A stretch of DNA of 64,000 bases from NCBI GenBank assembly GCA_039029355.1, contig JBCCGI010000030.1, positions 25,316 through 89,315 of the forward strand, read 5' to 3'. The notes below the pieces were generated by a model, which saw only the letters and a list, made by a program, of their open reading frames with translations, did not search any database and had not been told where the DNA came from. Numbering within the stretch: the first letter of the stretch is position 1; every line of letters starts with the position of its first letter. The DNA comes from JBCCGI01 sp039029355 (GTDB lineage: Bacteria; Planctomycetota; UBA1135; GCA-002686595). Positions 1-8,813 of the stretch are shown in pieces. A program made the position numbers and the translations under genes.

Positions 1-97
1 CGAGCGCTGCCGGATCGAGCGCTCTCCCCGCGACAGCAAGAGCGACGACAGGCGACGAGACGAGCGCCAAGACCAGCGCGAGAGAAGGTGCGTTCAT
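1..97 (-). CDS. N-terminus of an exported protein (truncated by window edge)
   Basis: Reading leftwards from the ATG at 95-97 gives 32 codons open to the window edge. They begin MNAPSLALVLALVSS and continue with a hydrophobic stretch ending near Ala-Val-Ala, which is a clear Sec-type signal peptide. A GAGGA lies only two bases before the ATG, so the ribosome site is poor. Only the signal peptide is visible, so no function can be given. It diverges from the oxidase remnant to its right. Confidence 0.5.
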   Translation of the reverse strand, partial: MNAPSLALVLALVSSPVVALAVAGRALDPAAL

Positions 98-300
98 GGT
101 CCTCGGGGGGGACGGTGGAAGATGGAACCGGGCGTTGTGTCCCGGACGCCTGAATCGCCTGTCGATTGACCCGAGATCCTACTCGACGGATACCCGAGTG
201 GACCGGTCGGCTCGGCCTGCTCGTCGTCGCGCGCCCGGAAGGCAGTCGTGCTTCTCGTGCGGCGCCGGCCGCCGTGCCTGCCCTTCTATAACCCCGAGCG

Positions 301-441
301 CGCTCACCCGGGGGGGGCATCCGGTTGGGGCGCGACGGCGCCCGTCGCATCGTGCACAACTACGGCCACGGCGGAGCCGGCTTTTCCACCGCCTACGGCT
401 GCGCGCTGGCCGTCGAGAGGGCGCTCTCGCCCGACGACTGA
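301..441 (+). pseudogene. C-terminal remnant of a D-amino-acid-oxidase-like (DAO) flavoenzyme
   Basis: The last 40 or so codons before the TGA at 439-441 read ...RRIVHNYGHGGAGFSTAYGCA.... This matches the FAD-binding C-terminal signature of D-amino-acid oxidases (HNYGHGG-G-----GCA). The same frame has a TAA at 289-291, and no oxidase sequence could be followed upstream in any frame. Only the tail survives, so this is a decayed fragment or a badly frameshifted gene. It converges with the membrane-protein gene ending at 465. The motif match is seen directly; the family name is inference from it. Confidence 0.5.
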
Positions 442-464
442 GCGGCGGGGGGCCGGCGCTCCGC

Positions 465-878
465 TCAATCGCTCTCCGCTTGCGCCCGTCTCTCGACGAA
501 GCTCATCCGGATCAGCAGGCCGGGGATGAGCGCCCCGAGCAGACAGTACATCGCCACCGGAGGGACCCGCCCGCCCACCTGCACCGCGTCCCAGAGGCCC
601 GCGAAGTGGATGGTCATCGTCGCCAAAAGAGAGGCGAGGCCAAGGGTGAGAATCAGCACCTGGTAGCCGACCAGCGCCCGCACCTTCGCCCTCGCTCGCC
701 AGAGCCCAAGGCCGACCGCGTTGGCCGCGACGAACAGCGCCAACACCACGGCCGCGCGCCCCGCGTCGCGTGCAAGCAGCACGGAAGCGCCGACCGCCAT
801 CCAGCAGGAGCCGCCAAGCTGGCTGCCGAACCACGCGCCTGCATCCCACTTCATTCCGCGCTCCGTCTGATTCCGCAT
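465..878 (-). CDS. small integral membrane protein, unknown function
   Basis: A 137-residue protein with four hydrophobic segments (around SQLGGSCWMAVGASVLLA, VVLALFVAANAVGLGLW, VLILTLGLASLLATMTI and AMYCLLGALIPGLLI), so a four-helix inner-membrane protein. The ATG at 878 has GAGG four bases upstream. An ATG at 854 has GGAG six bases upstream and is an equally good start (129 residues). The reading frame stays open to 992, but that extra N-terminus is Arg-rich and lacks hydrophobic character, so I exclude it. It is divergent from the gene at 991. I do not recognise the family. Confidence 0.65.
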   Translation of the reverse strand: MRNQTERGMKWDAGAWFGSQLGGSCWMAVGASVLLARDAGRAAVVLALFVAANAVGLGLWRARAKVRALVGYQVLILTLGLASLLATMTIHFAGLWDAVQVGGRVPPVAMYCLLGALIPGLLIRMSFVERRAQAESD

Positions 879-990
879 GGGGCCTCGTTTCAGCGTCGAG
901 CATACCGTGGCACCGCGACGCGATCGTACCAAGAGACACTTGCGGGCGCGGGGGTGGGAGCGGACACACGCCCGCCCTACGATTGCCACC

Positions 991-1395
991 ATGCCCTCCT
1001 TGGTGCTCTGTCTGAAGCTCGCGGGCTTGGGTCAGCTCGTCCTCGCCCTCGCCAGCCTGGCCATCCCACGCGTGCTCGGCTGGCGCGAGGAGACGCGGCG
1101 GCTGTCGCCGTTGACCCGGGAGGTCTTCTGGACCTATGCGGTCTACATCTGGGTCACCAACGTTGCCTTGGGCCTGACGTCGCTGCTCCTGGCCGAGGAG
1201 CTGGCGTCCAGAGCGCCGCTCGCGCGTGCTGTGACCGCCTACGCGCTCGTGTACTGGGGCGTGCGACTCGCGCTTCAGCTGCTCTCCTTCGGTAAGCACG
1301 CGCCGCCGGGAAGACGGTTCAAGGTCGCCGAAGCGCTGCTGGTGCAGCTCTTCGTTTTCCTCAGCGCGGTGTACGCGTGGGCCACCTTCACCTGA
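991..1395 (+). CDS. four-helix membrane protein upstream of the MBOAT gene
   Basis: A 134-residue protein starting MPSLVLCLKLAG, with hydrophobic segments at about 5-28, 47-69, 80-100 and 115-132. The frame is open further upstream (877), but that extension is Arg-rich and not membrane-like, so the ATG at 991 is preferred. The stop codon overlaps the start of the next gene (TGATG at 1393-1397), which implies translational coupling and a shared role with the MBOAT-like protein. I do not recognise the family. A partner in lipid or wax-ester metabolism is only a guess from the operon. Confidence 0.65.
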   Translation: MPSLVLCLKLAGLGQLVLALASLAIPRVLGWREETRRLSPLTREVFWTYAVYIWVTNVALGLTSLLLAEELASRAPLARAVTAYALVYWGVRLALQLLSFGKHAPPGRRFKVAEALLVQLFVFLSAVYAWATFT

Positions 1396-2321
1396 TGGGG
1401 GAGGCGTATCTCCCGACATCGAACGGGGTCCCGTTCGCCACGGGCGGGTTGCTCGCGGTGCTGGTCGTCGCGGGCTTCCTGCTGCAGCGCGCCCGCTCCT
1501 CGTCCGCCTGGCTGCTCTTCCTCGTCGGGGTCGTGGGAACGGAGCGGCTCACGACCGACCAGCCGGACGGCTTTCGCATGCTCGCTCTTTGCGGCGCCAT
1601 GCTCTACGGGATGAAGGCCGTGGTCGGTGCGGCGTCGTGCCAGGCGGGGTCGCCTCCGCTCGACGTCCGGCGCTGGTTCGTGTTCAGCGTCCTGTGGCCC
1701 GGCATGCGACCAAGCGCGTTCGCGACGCTGGGTGGGGCGGGACGCCCCGGGGTCGGCGCGCTGCTCGGTCGCGGTCTGCGCAACGCGGGCCTGGGCGCGG
1801 GGCTACTCGTAGCCGCGCGCTGGACCGACAGCCGCGTGGGGGCACTGCTCCTCGGGCTCCCGGGGCTCTCGCTGCTGGTCCACTTCGGCCTCTTCCACGC
1901 CCTCGCCGCGCTATGGCGCGCCCTTGGGGCCGAGGTCTCCGCGCCCTTCCGAGACCCGCCGCGCTCCCGCACGCTGGCCGAGTTTTGGAGCCGACGCTGG
2001 AACCTGGCCTTCTCGGAGATGACGAGCCTTGCCGTGCACCGCCCCCTGCGCGCCCACCTCGACGCGCCGCGCGCCACGGTGGTGGCGTTCCTCTACTCGG
2101 GCCTGCTGCACGAGCTCGCCATCAGCCTGCCCGTGCGCGCCGGCTGGGGCGGACCGAGCGCCTACTTCGCGCTGCACGGACTGGCCCTGCTGGCGGAGCG
2201 ACGGCTGGCCTGGAAGGGAACGCGCTCCCGCGTCTGGACGATCGCGTGGGTGTTGCTGCCCACACCGCTGCTCTTCCACGGTCCGTTCCTGCGGGGGGTG
2301 GTCGAGCCGCTCCTCCGCTAG
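1395..2321 (+). CDS. wax-synthase-like membrane-bound O-acyltransferase (MBOAT family)
   Basis: A 308-residue polytopic membrane protein. The segment RTLAEFWSRRWNLAFSEM followed by SGLLHELAISLP resembles the wax synthase domain of MBOAT-type acyltransferases. In that family an F/Y-W-x-R-W-N motif precedes the helix carrying the conserved His of a G-L-x-H-E motif, and both are visible here. Such enzymes transfer an acyl group from acyl-CoA to a fatty alcohol or other membrane lipid acceptor. The start at 1395 overlaps the preceding stop (TGATG); the alternative ATG at 1377 would add only six residues. The acceptor substrate cannot be read from the sequence. The family call rests on these motifs and the eight or so hydrophobic segments. 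Confidence 0.7.
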   Translation: MGEAYLPTSNGVPFATGGLLAVLVVAGFLLQRARSSSAWLLFLVGVVGTERLTTDQPDGFRMLALCGAMLYGMKAVVGAASCQAGSPPLDVRRWFVFSVLWPGMRPSAFATLGGAGRPGVGALLGRGLRNAGLGAGLLVAARWTDSRVGALLLGLPGLSLLVHFGLFHALAALWRALGAEVSAPFRDPPRSRTLAEFWSRRWNLAFSEMTSLAVHRPLRAHLDAPRATVVAFLYSGLLHELAISLPVRAGWGGPSAYFALHGLALLAERRLAWKGTRSRVWTIAWVLLPTPLLFHGPFLRGVVEPLLR

Positions 2322-2416
2322 TTCCCAGCGACGCACGAATCCCGCGCCTCGCGACGGCTTGCGACGGCTTGCGACACGGTTGCGAGCACGGGATACTCCG
2401 CCAGCAGCGATCCACG

Positions 2417-3985
2417 ATGAAGACCCTCTTCCTGCCCACCATCGCCGCGTTCGGCTGCGCCCACAGCGACCCTGTGGCGGAGTCCCACGAGCGCTCGCCA
2501 GCGCCTCCCCCGAACATCCTGCTGATCTACACCGATGACGTCGGCTACGGAGACGTCGGGTGCTACGAGGGGTCGCGGACTCCGACACCGAACATCGATC
2601 GCCTCGCGGCCGAGGGGATTCGGTTCACCGACGCGCACTGCTCCGCCGCGACGTGCACCCCGTCGCGCTTCGCGCTGCTCACCGGCCAGTACGCCTTCCG
2701 ACAGAAGGGGACCGGGATCGCGTCGGGGGACGCAGGCCTGATCATCGAGACCGACACCGTGACGCTTGCCGGCCTCCTAGGCCAGGCCGGATACACGACG
2801 GGGGTCGTGGGCAAGTGGCACCTGGGGTTGGGAGAGGGGAAGAACGATTGGAACGCAGAGGTCTCTCCGAACCCGTCCGACCTCGGCTTCGACTATCACT
2901 TCCTGATGCCGGCCACCGGCGACCGCGTGCCGTGCGTCTACTTCGAAGAGGGGCGCGTCGTCGGCCTCGATCCAGAAGATCCCATCGAGGTCAGCTACAG
3001 GGGCCGGATCGGATCCGAACCGAGCGGTAAAGAGGCGCGCGACACGCTCAAGCAGGACTGGTCGCATGGGCACAACAGCACGATCGTCAACGGGGTCTCG
3101 CGCATCGGTTGGATGACGGGGGGGCATGCTGCTCGCTGGGTGGACGAGGACATGGCCGACGTCTTCACGGACAAGGCGGTGGCGTTCCTCGAGCGTGCGA
3201 GTGCGCCGGCCGAGAGCTCCAAGCCGTGGTTCCTCTTCTATTCGACGCACGACATCCACGTCCCGCGGCTTCCCCATCCGCGCTTCCAGGGGGCGAGTGG
3301 ACAAGGGCCGCGCGGCGACGCCATGGTCCAGACCGACGCGTGTGTCGGCCGGCTCCTGAACTTCCTCGACGAGCATGGCCTGGCGGAAGACACGCTCGTG
3401 ATCTTCGGCTCGGACAACGGTCCGGTGCTCGACGACGGCTACCACGACGACGCGAACGAGAAGCTCGGCGACCACGATCCCAACGGGCCGTGGCGCGCGG
3501 GGAAGTACTCCCTGTTCGAAGGCGGCACGCGCACGCCCTTCCTCGTGCGTTGGCCGGCGCGTGTCGAGCGCGGGCGGGTCTCGGGGGCACTCTTCGGGCA
3601 GGTCGATCTGGCTCGCTCACTGGCCGCGCTCGCGGGGGCCGACGTTCCGACCGGCGCGTGCCCGGACTCGCGCGACGAGCTCGATACGCTTCTCGGCCAG
3701 GACCAGGTTGGACGCCCGCACCTCGTGCACGAGGCCAAGGCACTCTCGCTGCGCAGGGGGAGGTGGAAGTACGTCCCGTCCGGCAAGACGCGGGATCAGC
3801 TCGGGCCCTGGGAGAGCGTCCAGATCCCGGCGTCGGGCGCGCTGTACGACATCGACCAAGATCCGAGCGAGCGAGTGAATCTTGCGGCGACGCACCCCCA
3901 GGAGCTGAGTGAGCTCGTGGAACTGCTCGAACGCATTCGCCGCGAGCCGGATCGTCGTGAGGCGGACGAGGAGCAATCCCGATAG
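2417..3985 (+). CDS. lipoprotein arylsulfatase (type I sulfatase)
   Basis: A 522-residue sulfatase. The N-terminus MKTLFLPTIAAFGC ends in a lipobox-like Ala-Phe-Gly-Cys14, so export as a lipoprotein is likely. The catalytic signature C80-T-P-S-R is present; its Cys must be converted to formylglycine by FGE or an anaerobic maturase. Metal ligands D40-D41 (TDD) follow PPNILLIY. Other family landmarks are G-K133-W-H135-L-G and GSDNGP near 333, plus FEGGTRTPFLVRWP further on. It hydrolyses sulfate esters, probably on algal or host polysaccharides; the substrate is unknown. The open frame starts far upstream at 1589 inside the MBOAT gene, but the ATG at 2417 gives the signal peptide. The Shine-Dalgarno is weak. 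Confidence 0.9.
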   Translation: MKTLFLPTIAAFGCAHSDPVAESHERSPAPPPNILLIYTDDVGYGDVGCYEGSRTPTPNIDRLAAEGIRFTDAHCSAATCTPSRFALLTGQYAFRQKGTGIASGDAGLIIETDTVTLAGLLGQAGYTTGVVGKWHLGLGEGKNDWNAEVSPNPSDLGFDYHFLMPATGDRVPCVYFEEGRVVGLDPEDPIEVSYRGRIGSEPSGKEARDTLKQDWSHGHNSTIVNGVSRIGWMTGGHAARWVDEDMADVFTDKAVAFLERASAPAESSKPWFLFYSTHDIHVPRLPHPRFQGASGQGPRGDAMVQTDACVGRLLNFLDEHGLAEDTLVIFGSDNGPVLDDGYHDDANEKLGDHDPNGPWRAGKYSLFEGGTRTPFLVRWPARVERGRVSGALFGQVDLARSLAALAGADVPTGACPDSRDELDTLLGQDQVGRPHLVHEAKALSLRRGRWKYVPSGKTRDQLGPWESVQIPASGALYDIDQDPSERVNLAATHPQELSELVELLERIRREPDRREADEEQSR

Positions 3986-4011
3986 GGTCACGCGGGCGCG
4001 TGCCGGCGAGC

Positions 4012-4267
4012 GACCTCGGTGCCGCCTTTCACGCTGGTAGTGCTCGACCAACTCCGAGACCGGAGTGTCGTGGCGGGGCCGCACAGACAAGGACCTTCCG
4101 GTCCACCACGGACAGTGGCCATCTACGACGGGGAAGATCCGAAGAGCCCGTCCGTCCGTCATGGCATCCCACGGAGAGTCCACCCGCCAGAAGTCGTTGA
4201 CGGCTTCCGCGGGTATCCAAGCTCTTCGATGGGCCTGAGCCCTCCGCATCCGTGGCTTTCGCCCCAC
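4012..4267 (-). pseudogene. remnant of an IS3-type transposase OrfB
   Basis: Minus-strand codons read ...VNDFWRVDSPWDAMTDGRALRIFPVVD..., matching the first catalytic Asp block of IS3-family OrfB (W-x-M-D-F----L-x-D-G-R-x-F-R----V-D). Further on, LVEHYQRERRHRG resembles the C-terminal H-Y--ER-H-G block of rve transposases. The catalytic core between them is missing, so this is an internally deleted fragment. The rest of 3986-4606 (between the sulfatase stop and the kinase start) shows no other gene. Confidence 0.5.
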
Positions 4268-4606
4268 GGCCGCGGTTGCCCGTCAGCGCGAACGCCACAC
4301 ACTTCGCCTCCCACTAAGCCTCGGCCTTGGACAGATTCTCGGTCGAGCTCTATCCGCATATCGCCCCGGATCCAGTCCGGCTTTTGTGCGCTCCGGTATA
4401 CGATGCCGTAGCACTAGCAGCCCTGTTGGGTTCCTCTCGCAAACCAGGATCCAACAAGCGCTGACCGGCCCCGTATCCCCGCATACATCGCTTGGCTTCG
4501 TGCTGTCTCGGAAGGGGGAAGGCAACGCGGGCCAACCCGTTCGTACTTGCCAAGAACGTTCCACCCCGACAGCCCCGATCCGCAGCCGCGCCCGCCTTGG
4601 CCGCAG

Positions 4607-7600
4607 ATGACCCAGCAGTTCCCCAAGCGCAGTGACTCGGGAGAGCTCCCGAGCTCCATTCTCGACGCGCTCCGTGATCTAGTCGCCGACGAGCCCGGCG
4701 ATTTGCTCGGACGGATGGCCCCGGCCACCGTGCAACCCGGCCAGCGCATCGGCGACTTCGAGGTCGTCCGTCGACTCGGCGCCGGTGGTATGGGCGAAGT
4801 CTGGGAGGCCCTCGACTGTACGCTCGACCGCTCCGTCGCGTTGAAGGTGCTCTCGCCGAGCATCGTCGCATCTCCCCGTACCCTCGAGCGCTTTCGGCGT
4901 GAGGCCAAGGCCGGCGCCCGACTCTCCCATCCGAACATCGTCGCGGTCTACAGCTTCGGCGAGCACCAGGGCATGCACTACATCGCCCAGGAGCTCGTGC
5001 GCGGAGGGAGGACGCTTGCCGACGTTATCGAGCAGCGCCGACGGCTGCCGGAATGCCCCGCCGGCTACGAGGACGCGATCGTCGAGCTCTTCGCGTCCGT
5101 GGCCGAGGCCCTGCACTTCGCCCACCGGGCCGGGGTCATCCATCGAGACATCAAGCCCAGCAATCTGCTGATCACCGAGGATGGCCAGGCCAAGGTGGCC
5201 GACTTCGGGCTGGCGAAGCTCGAGTGGGACGTCGCCCTTTCGCGGACCGGAGACTTTTCGGGCACGCCTCTATACATGAGCCCCGAGCAAGCCGCTGCGG
5301 GACAAATGGGGCTGGACCACCGAACCGACATCTTCTCGACCGGGGCCTCGCTGTTCGAAGCGCTGACCTTCCGGCTTCCGTTCGACGGAGCCAGCCAGAA
5401 GGAGGCCTTGCGCAAGATCATCGTCGGTGCTCCGCCGGACGCGATGGCGGCGAACCCGCGCGTCACCGTCGAGCTCCGCGACACCTGCCTCCGAGCCCTT
5501 GAGAAGGACCCATATCAGCGCTACCCGTCGATGGGGGACTTCGCAGCTGCTCTGAGAGCGTGCACGACGCTGGACGAGGAGAGCGCTTGTGCCCGCTTGT
5601 TCAGGAGTCCCCGCGAGCAGACGCTGGCGCCTTTGCCGGCAGAAGGCCGAGCGAGTGTCCAGGCTCCAAGCCGCGTGTTCGCCAGCTTTCGAGCCAAGGA
5701 CCACGCTCTCGTCGAGCCGCTCGTCGCTGCTTGGCGATCCGACGCCCTCACGGAGTTGCACAACAGCCACGAGGGCTGCGACGTCGTGGTGTTCTTCCTC
5801 GGCCCCCACGGTCTCGACGCGAGTCAACGCAGCGAGCTCGGCCTCATCCTTGAGCGAGCCGCGGCCACGGACATTGCGGTGGTCCCCGTGCTCCTGCCGG
5901 GCTTCGAAGGAGACCCTCCACTCAGCCTGCTCAAGTTCTCGACCTGGATCGACCTGCGCGCGAGCATCGACGACGCGCGCCAGCGCGAGGTTCTAGCCCT
6001 CGCAGCCCGTCGTGACGCCCTTGGCCCAGACCTCGAGGGAGTCGCGCGGGCGACGCGCTCGGAGGTCTGTCCCTTCCGAGGCCTGCTCGCTTTCCGCGAG
6101 GAGGACTCCGCTCTCTTCTTCGGTCGCGAGGCCGAGGTCGGCGCGCTCGTCGAGAGGGTCGCCAGCCACCCGTTCGTCGGCGTCGTCAGCGCGTCGGGAG
6201 CGGGCAAGTCATCCCTGATCCAAGCCGGCCTGATCCCCAAGCTCCGGATCCGCGAGGGAGAGCGCTGGGAGGTCCTGATCCTCACGCCGAAGACCGAGCC
6301 CGTCGCCGAGCTCGCGCGGGCTTTCGTCTCGCTGCTTGCCCCGAACACCGATGCCGACGATCGGCTAACCCGCACGATACGACGCGCGCGAGAGCTGCGA
6401 GAGGGCCAAGTCGGGGTGCCCGCCATGGTGCAGGCCGTCCTAGAGGAATGCCCGGGCAACACCCGTCTCCTGATCTGCATCGATCAAGGCGAGGAGCTCT
6501 TCACGACGTGCCACTCGCCGGAGGAACGCGAGCGGTTCCTCGAGCTCCTGTTCCAAGGGCTCGAGCGTTGCGACGCGCTGAGGGTCGTCCTGGCTCTGCG
6601 TGGGGACTTCTACGGCCGAGCGCTCGCGTTCAAGCGTCTCGCGCACCGCCTTCAGGACGCCACGATCAATCTGCCGCCGATGGCGGAAGCGGAACTCCGC
6701 CGGACGATCGAGGGGCCGGCGAAAGGGGCCGGGCTTACGCTGGCACCGGGCCTCGTCGAGACCGTTGTAGGGGACCTTCGCAACGAGCCGGGGAGCCTCC
6801 CCCTGCTCGAGTTCTACCTACGCGAGTTGTGGGATCGCCGAGAGGCAAGCGTGCTCGCGGAGCGGCGATCGGGCTCGGCCGCGGACCCCGGGCCGGACGG
6901 TGAGCCCGACGACCCGAGTGCTGCCGGACGTCGCGGCGTGCTCGGCTCGGTCAGTCGCGCTGCCGAGACGTTCTATCGAGCTCGGTCGCAGGAGGATCGC
7001 GAGCGCTTGCGGCGCATCTTCCTGCGGCTCGTGCACCCGGGGGAAGGAGCGGCGGATACCCGCCGGCGGGCACGGCTGTCCGAGCTCAGCGGCGGCCTCG
7101 ACTTGGTCGAGGCGCTCGTGCAGCAGGAGCGTCTTCTGGTCGCAGATGTCGAGGGTGGCGAGGTGACCGTAGAGGTCTCCCACGAGACCCTGATTCGCGA
7201 TTGGAGTCGGCTGCGACGTTGGCTGGAGGGTAGCCGCGAGTTCCTCTCGTGGCGCACGCGGCTGCACTACGACCTACAACGTTTCGGTAGCTCCAAGGAG
7301 CTGCTGACGGGGGGGCGCCTGGCTGAGGCACTGCGCTGGCGGCAGGAGCAGGGCGAAGATCTGCTCAACGAGGAGCGCGTCTTCATCGATCGCAGTCAGG
7401 CCCGCGCGCGACGAAGACGCGTGGCTCTCGCCTCCATCGTGCTGGGGGTGATCTTCTCGTTGGGCTTCGCCCTGGTCTACGTACAGCAGGCCAGTCGTCG
7501 CCAGCAGGAGGCGACGGATCCGCTGTTGCTCGACGACCTGATCAAGCGGTACCGCTTGGGACTGACGCGCGGGAGCACGCAGGAGGCCGCGCTCCAGCGA

Positions 7601-8626
7601 ATCGATGCGTGGCTGACGGAGGCGCGTGCGCTGCGCGGTCGCTTCGAAGGATCTCTGCGTCGGCTAGGGGACCTCGACGCGGAGACGCACCGACGGGTGC
7701 AGCTAGGGGTGATGCTCGACCGCTCCGAGGAGTTCGACGCCGCGATCCGAGCCACGGAGCGCCTGTCCGTGGAGGTCACGGATCGCTTCTGGCTCTGGGA
7801 GGAGTGTCGTCGCTCCTTGGCGGGCCTCGAGGGCGTCGAGAGCTCGGGCCTGCCTCCTCAGGACGGCCTGCTGCCGCTCGGTCGAGACCGGGACTCGGGC
7901 CTGTGGGAGTTCTTCGTCCCCGGGACCGGAGACGCTCCGATCTGGGAGGGAACTTGGGAAGCCGGCCAGGTCCAGACCTCCGGCAGGATGGCCGTGGTGC
8001 TGGTCTTGGTCCCAGGGGGAACGTTCACGATGGGGTCGCCGCAAGGCGAAGCGGGCCGAACCGCGGACGAAGAGCAGCGCTCGGTGTCCCTGCCTGCCTT
8101 CTTCATCGGGAAGTACGAGGTCACGGCGTTCCAGTTCAGCACCCTCGACGATGGTCACGGGGAGAAGGCCGCCACCTCCGGCTGGGACGAGGCAACCGAG
8201 TGGGCTCAGAGGCGGGGCCTGCGCCTTCCCAGCGAGGCGGAGTGGGAGTACGCCTGCCGGGCTGGTACGACGACGCGATACTGGTCGGGCGACTCGGAGG
8301 CGGATCTTGCGCGCGCCGCCTGGTACCTCGGGAACTCCGGGCGCCTGCTGCGCCCGGTCGGCCTGAAACCCGCGAGTCCGTTCGGGTTGCACGACATACA
8401 CGGCCACGTGTGGGAGTGGTGCGAGGACCGCTGGCGCGTTCCCGACGAGAGCACACGGAGCGACGCTACCCCCGAGGAGGACGACGACGCCGAGCACCGT
8501 GTCATCCGTGGCGGCTCGTTCAGCAGCACGGTGGATCGCGCGCGGTCGGCGTGCCGCCTCCACCTGCCCCCGTCGGACCGCCTCAACTTCGTCGGCTTTC
8601 GTTCCGCCCGGTCCGTCACGGATTGA
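4607..8626 (+). CDS. multidomain signalling protein: Ser/Thr kinase, TIR-like, nSTAND NTPase, TM, FGE-sulfatase domain
   Basis: A 1339-residue protein. (1) Hanks-type kinase about 48-320: Gly loop G-A-G-G-M-G-E at 58-64, K80, H179-R-D181-I-K-P-S-N, D199-F-G, and PLYMSPEQA. (2) TIR-like region about 356-455: VVVFFLGPHGL, then ASQRSEL with E410 where TIR NADases carry their catalytic Glu, then AVVPVLLPG and TWIDLR. (3) nSTAND1-type NTPase from CPFRGLLAF at 488: GREAE, Walker A SASGAGKSS (528-536), Walker B LLICIDQGEEL, and a SHETLIRDW winged-helix end. (4) One TM at about 938-962. (5) C-terminal FGE-sulfatase domain about 1128-1335 (VPGGTFTMGS, LPSEAEWEYACRAG, GHVWEWCEDRW, RVIRGGSFSS), shortened in the middle. 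ATG 4607 is preferred to an upstream TTG at 4547. STAND proteins usually carry WD40 or TPR sensors; here the FGE fold takes that place. A role in conflict or immune signalling is inference. Confidence 0.85.
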   Translation: MTQQFPKRSDSGELPSSILDALRDLVADEPGDLLGRMAPATVQPGQRIGDFEVVRRLGAGGMGEVWEALDCTLDRSVALKVLSPSIVASPRTLERFRREAKAGARLSHPNIVAVYSFGEHQGMHYIAQELVRGGRTLADVIEQRRRLPECPAGYEDAIVELFASVAEALHFAHRAGVIHRDIKPSNLLITEDGQAKVADFGLAKLEWDVALSRTGDFSGTPLYMSPEQAAAGQMGLDHRTDIFSTGASLFEALTFRLPFDGASQKEALRKIIVGAPPDAMAANPRVTVELRDTCLRALEKDPYQRYPSMGDFAAALRACTTLDEESACARLFRSPREQTLAPLPAEGRASVQAPSRVFASFRAKDHALVEPLVAAWRSDALTELHNSHEGCDVVVFFLGPHGLDASQRSELGLILERAAATDIAVVPVLLPGFEGDPPLSLLKFSTWIDLRASIDDARQREVLALAARRDALGPDLEGVARATRSEVCPFRGLLAFREEDSALFFGREAEVGALVERVASHPFVGVVSASGAGKSSLIQAGLIPKLRIREGERWEVLILTPKTEPVAELARAFVSLLAPNTDADDRLTRTIRRARELREGQVGVPAMVQAVLEECPGNTRLLICIDQGEELFTTCHSPEERERFLELLFQGLERCDALRVVLALRGDFYGRALAFKRLAHRLQDATINLPPMAEAELRRTIEGPAKGAGLTLAPGLVETVVGDLRNEPGSLPLLEFYLRELWDRREASVLAERRSGSAADPGPDGEPDDPSAAGRRGVLGSVSRAAETFYRARSQEDRERLRRIFLRLVHPGEGAADTRRRARLSELSGGLDLVEALVQQERLLVADVEGGEVTVEVSHETLIRDWSRLRRWLEGSREFLSWRTRLHYDLQRFGSSKELLTGGRLAEALRWRQEQGEDLLNEERVFIDRSQARARRRRVALASIVLGVIFSLGFALVYVQQASRRQQEATDPLLLDDLIKRYRLGLTRGSTQEAALQRIDAWLTEARALRGRFEGSLRRLGDLDAETHRRVQLGVMLDRSEEFDAAIRATERLSVEVTDRFWLWEECRRSLAGLEGVESSGLPPQDGLLPLGRDRDSGLWEFFVPGTGDAPIWEGTWEAGQVQTSGRMAVVLVLVPGGTFTMGSPQGEAGRTADEEQRSVSLPAFFIGKYEVTAFQFSTLDDGHGEKAATSGWDEATEWAQRRGLRLPSEAEWEYACRAGTTTRYWSGDSEADLARAAWYLGNSGRLLRPVGLKPASPFGLHDIHGHVWEWCEDRWRVPDESTRSDATPEEDDDAEHRVIRGGSFSSTVDRARSACRLHLPPSDRLNFVGFRSARSVTD

Positions 8627-8799
8627 CCCCCTTTCCTCCAAGCTGCGCGGCGCTTCGTGAGCTGCGCGTACAGCGGCCGCTTGCGCGCACCTGCGTCTGC
8701 TAGTCTTACCGGCCGCCCCCCCCGGCCCGGCGCTGGCGGGGAGCGACCGTTGATCCGACACTTGCCGCGCTGTGCGGGCCGTTGGCCCAAAGCCTGACC

Positions 8800-8809
8800 G
8801 GAGGAGGAA
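8800..8809 (+). promoter_or_regulatory. strong Shine-Dalgarno that fixes a GTG start
   Basis: GGAGGAGGAA lies four bases before GTG at 8814. It decides the start of the S9 peptidase gene, because the only in-frame ATG (8772) lies upstream of this site and would place the motif inside the coding region. Confidence 0.7.
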
Positions 8810-8813
8810 CGCC

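Noticed and set aside
96..1295. Long plus-strand open frame of 399 codons, and the overlapping minus-strand frame of 371 codons (304-1419)
   Set aside because: Both are Arg/Ala/Gly-rich shadows with no motif. They overlap the membrane-protein genes at 465-878 and 991-1395, whose hydrophobic pattern and start sites are convincing.
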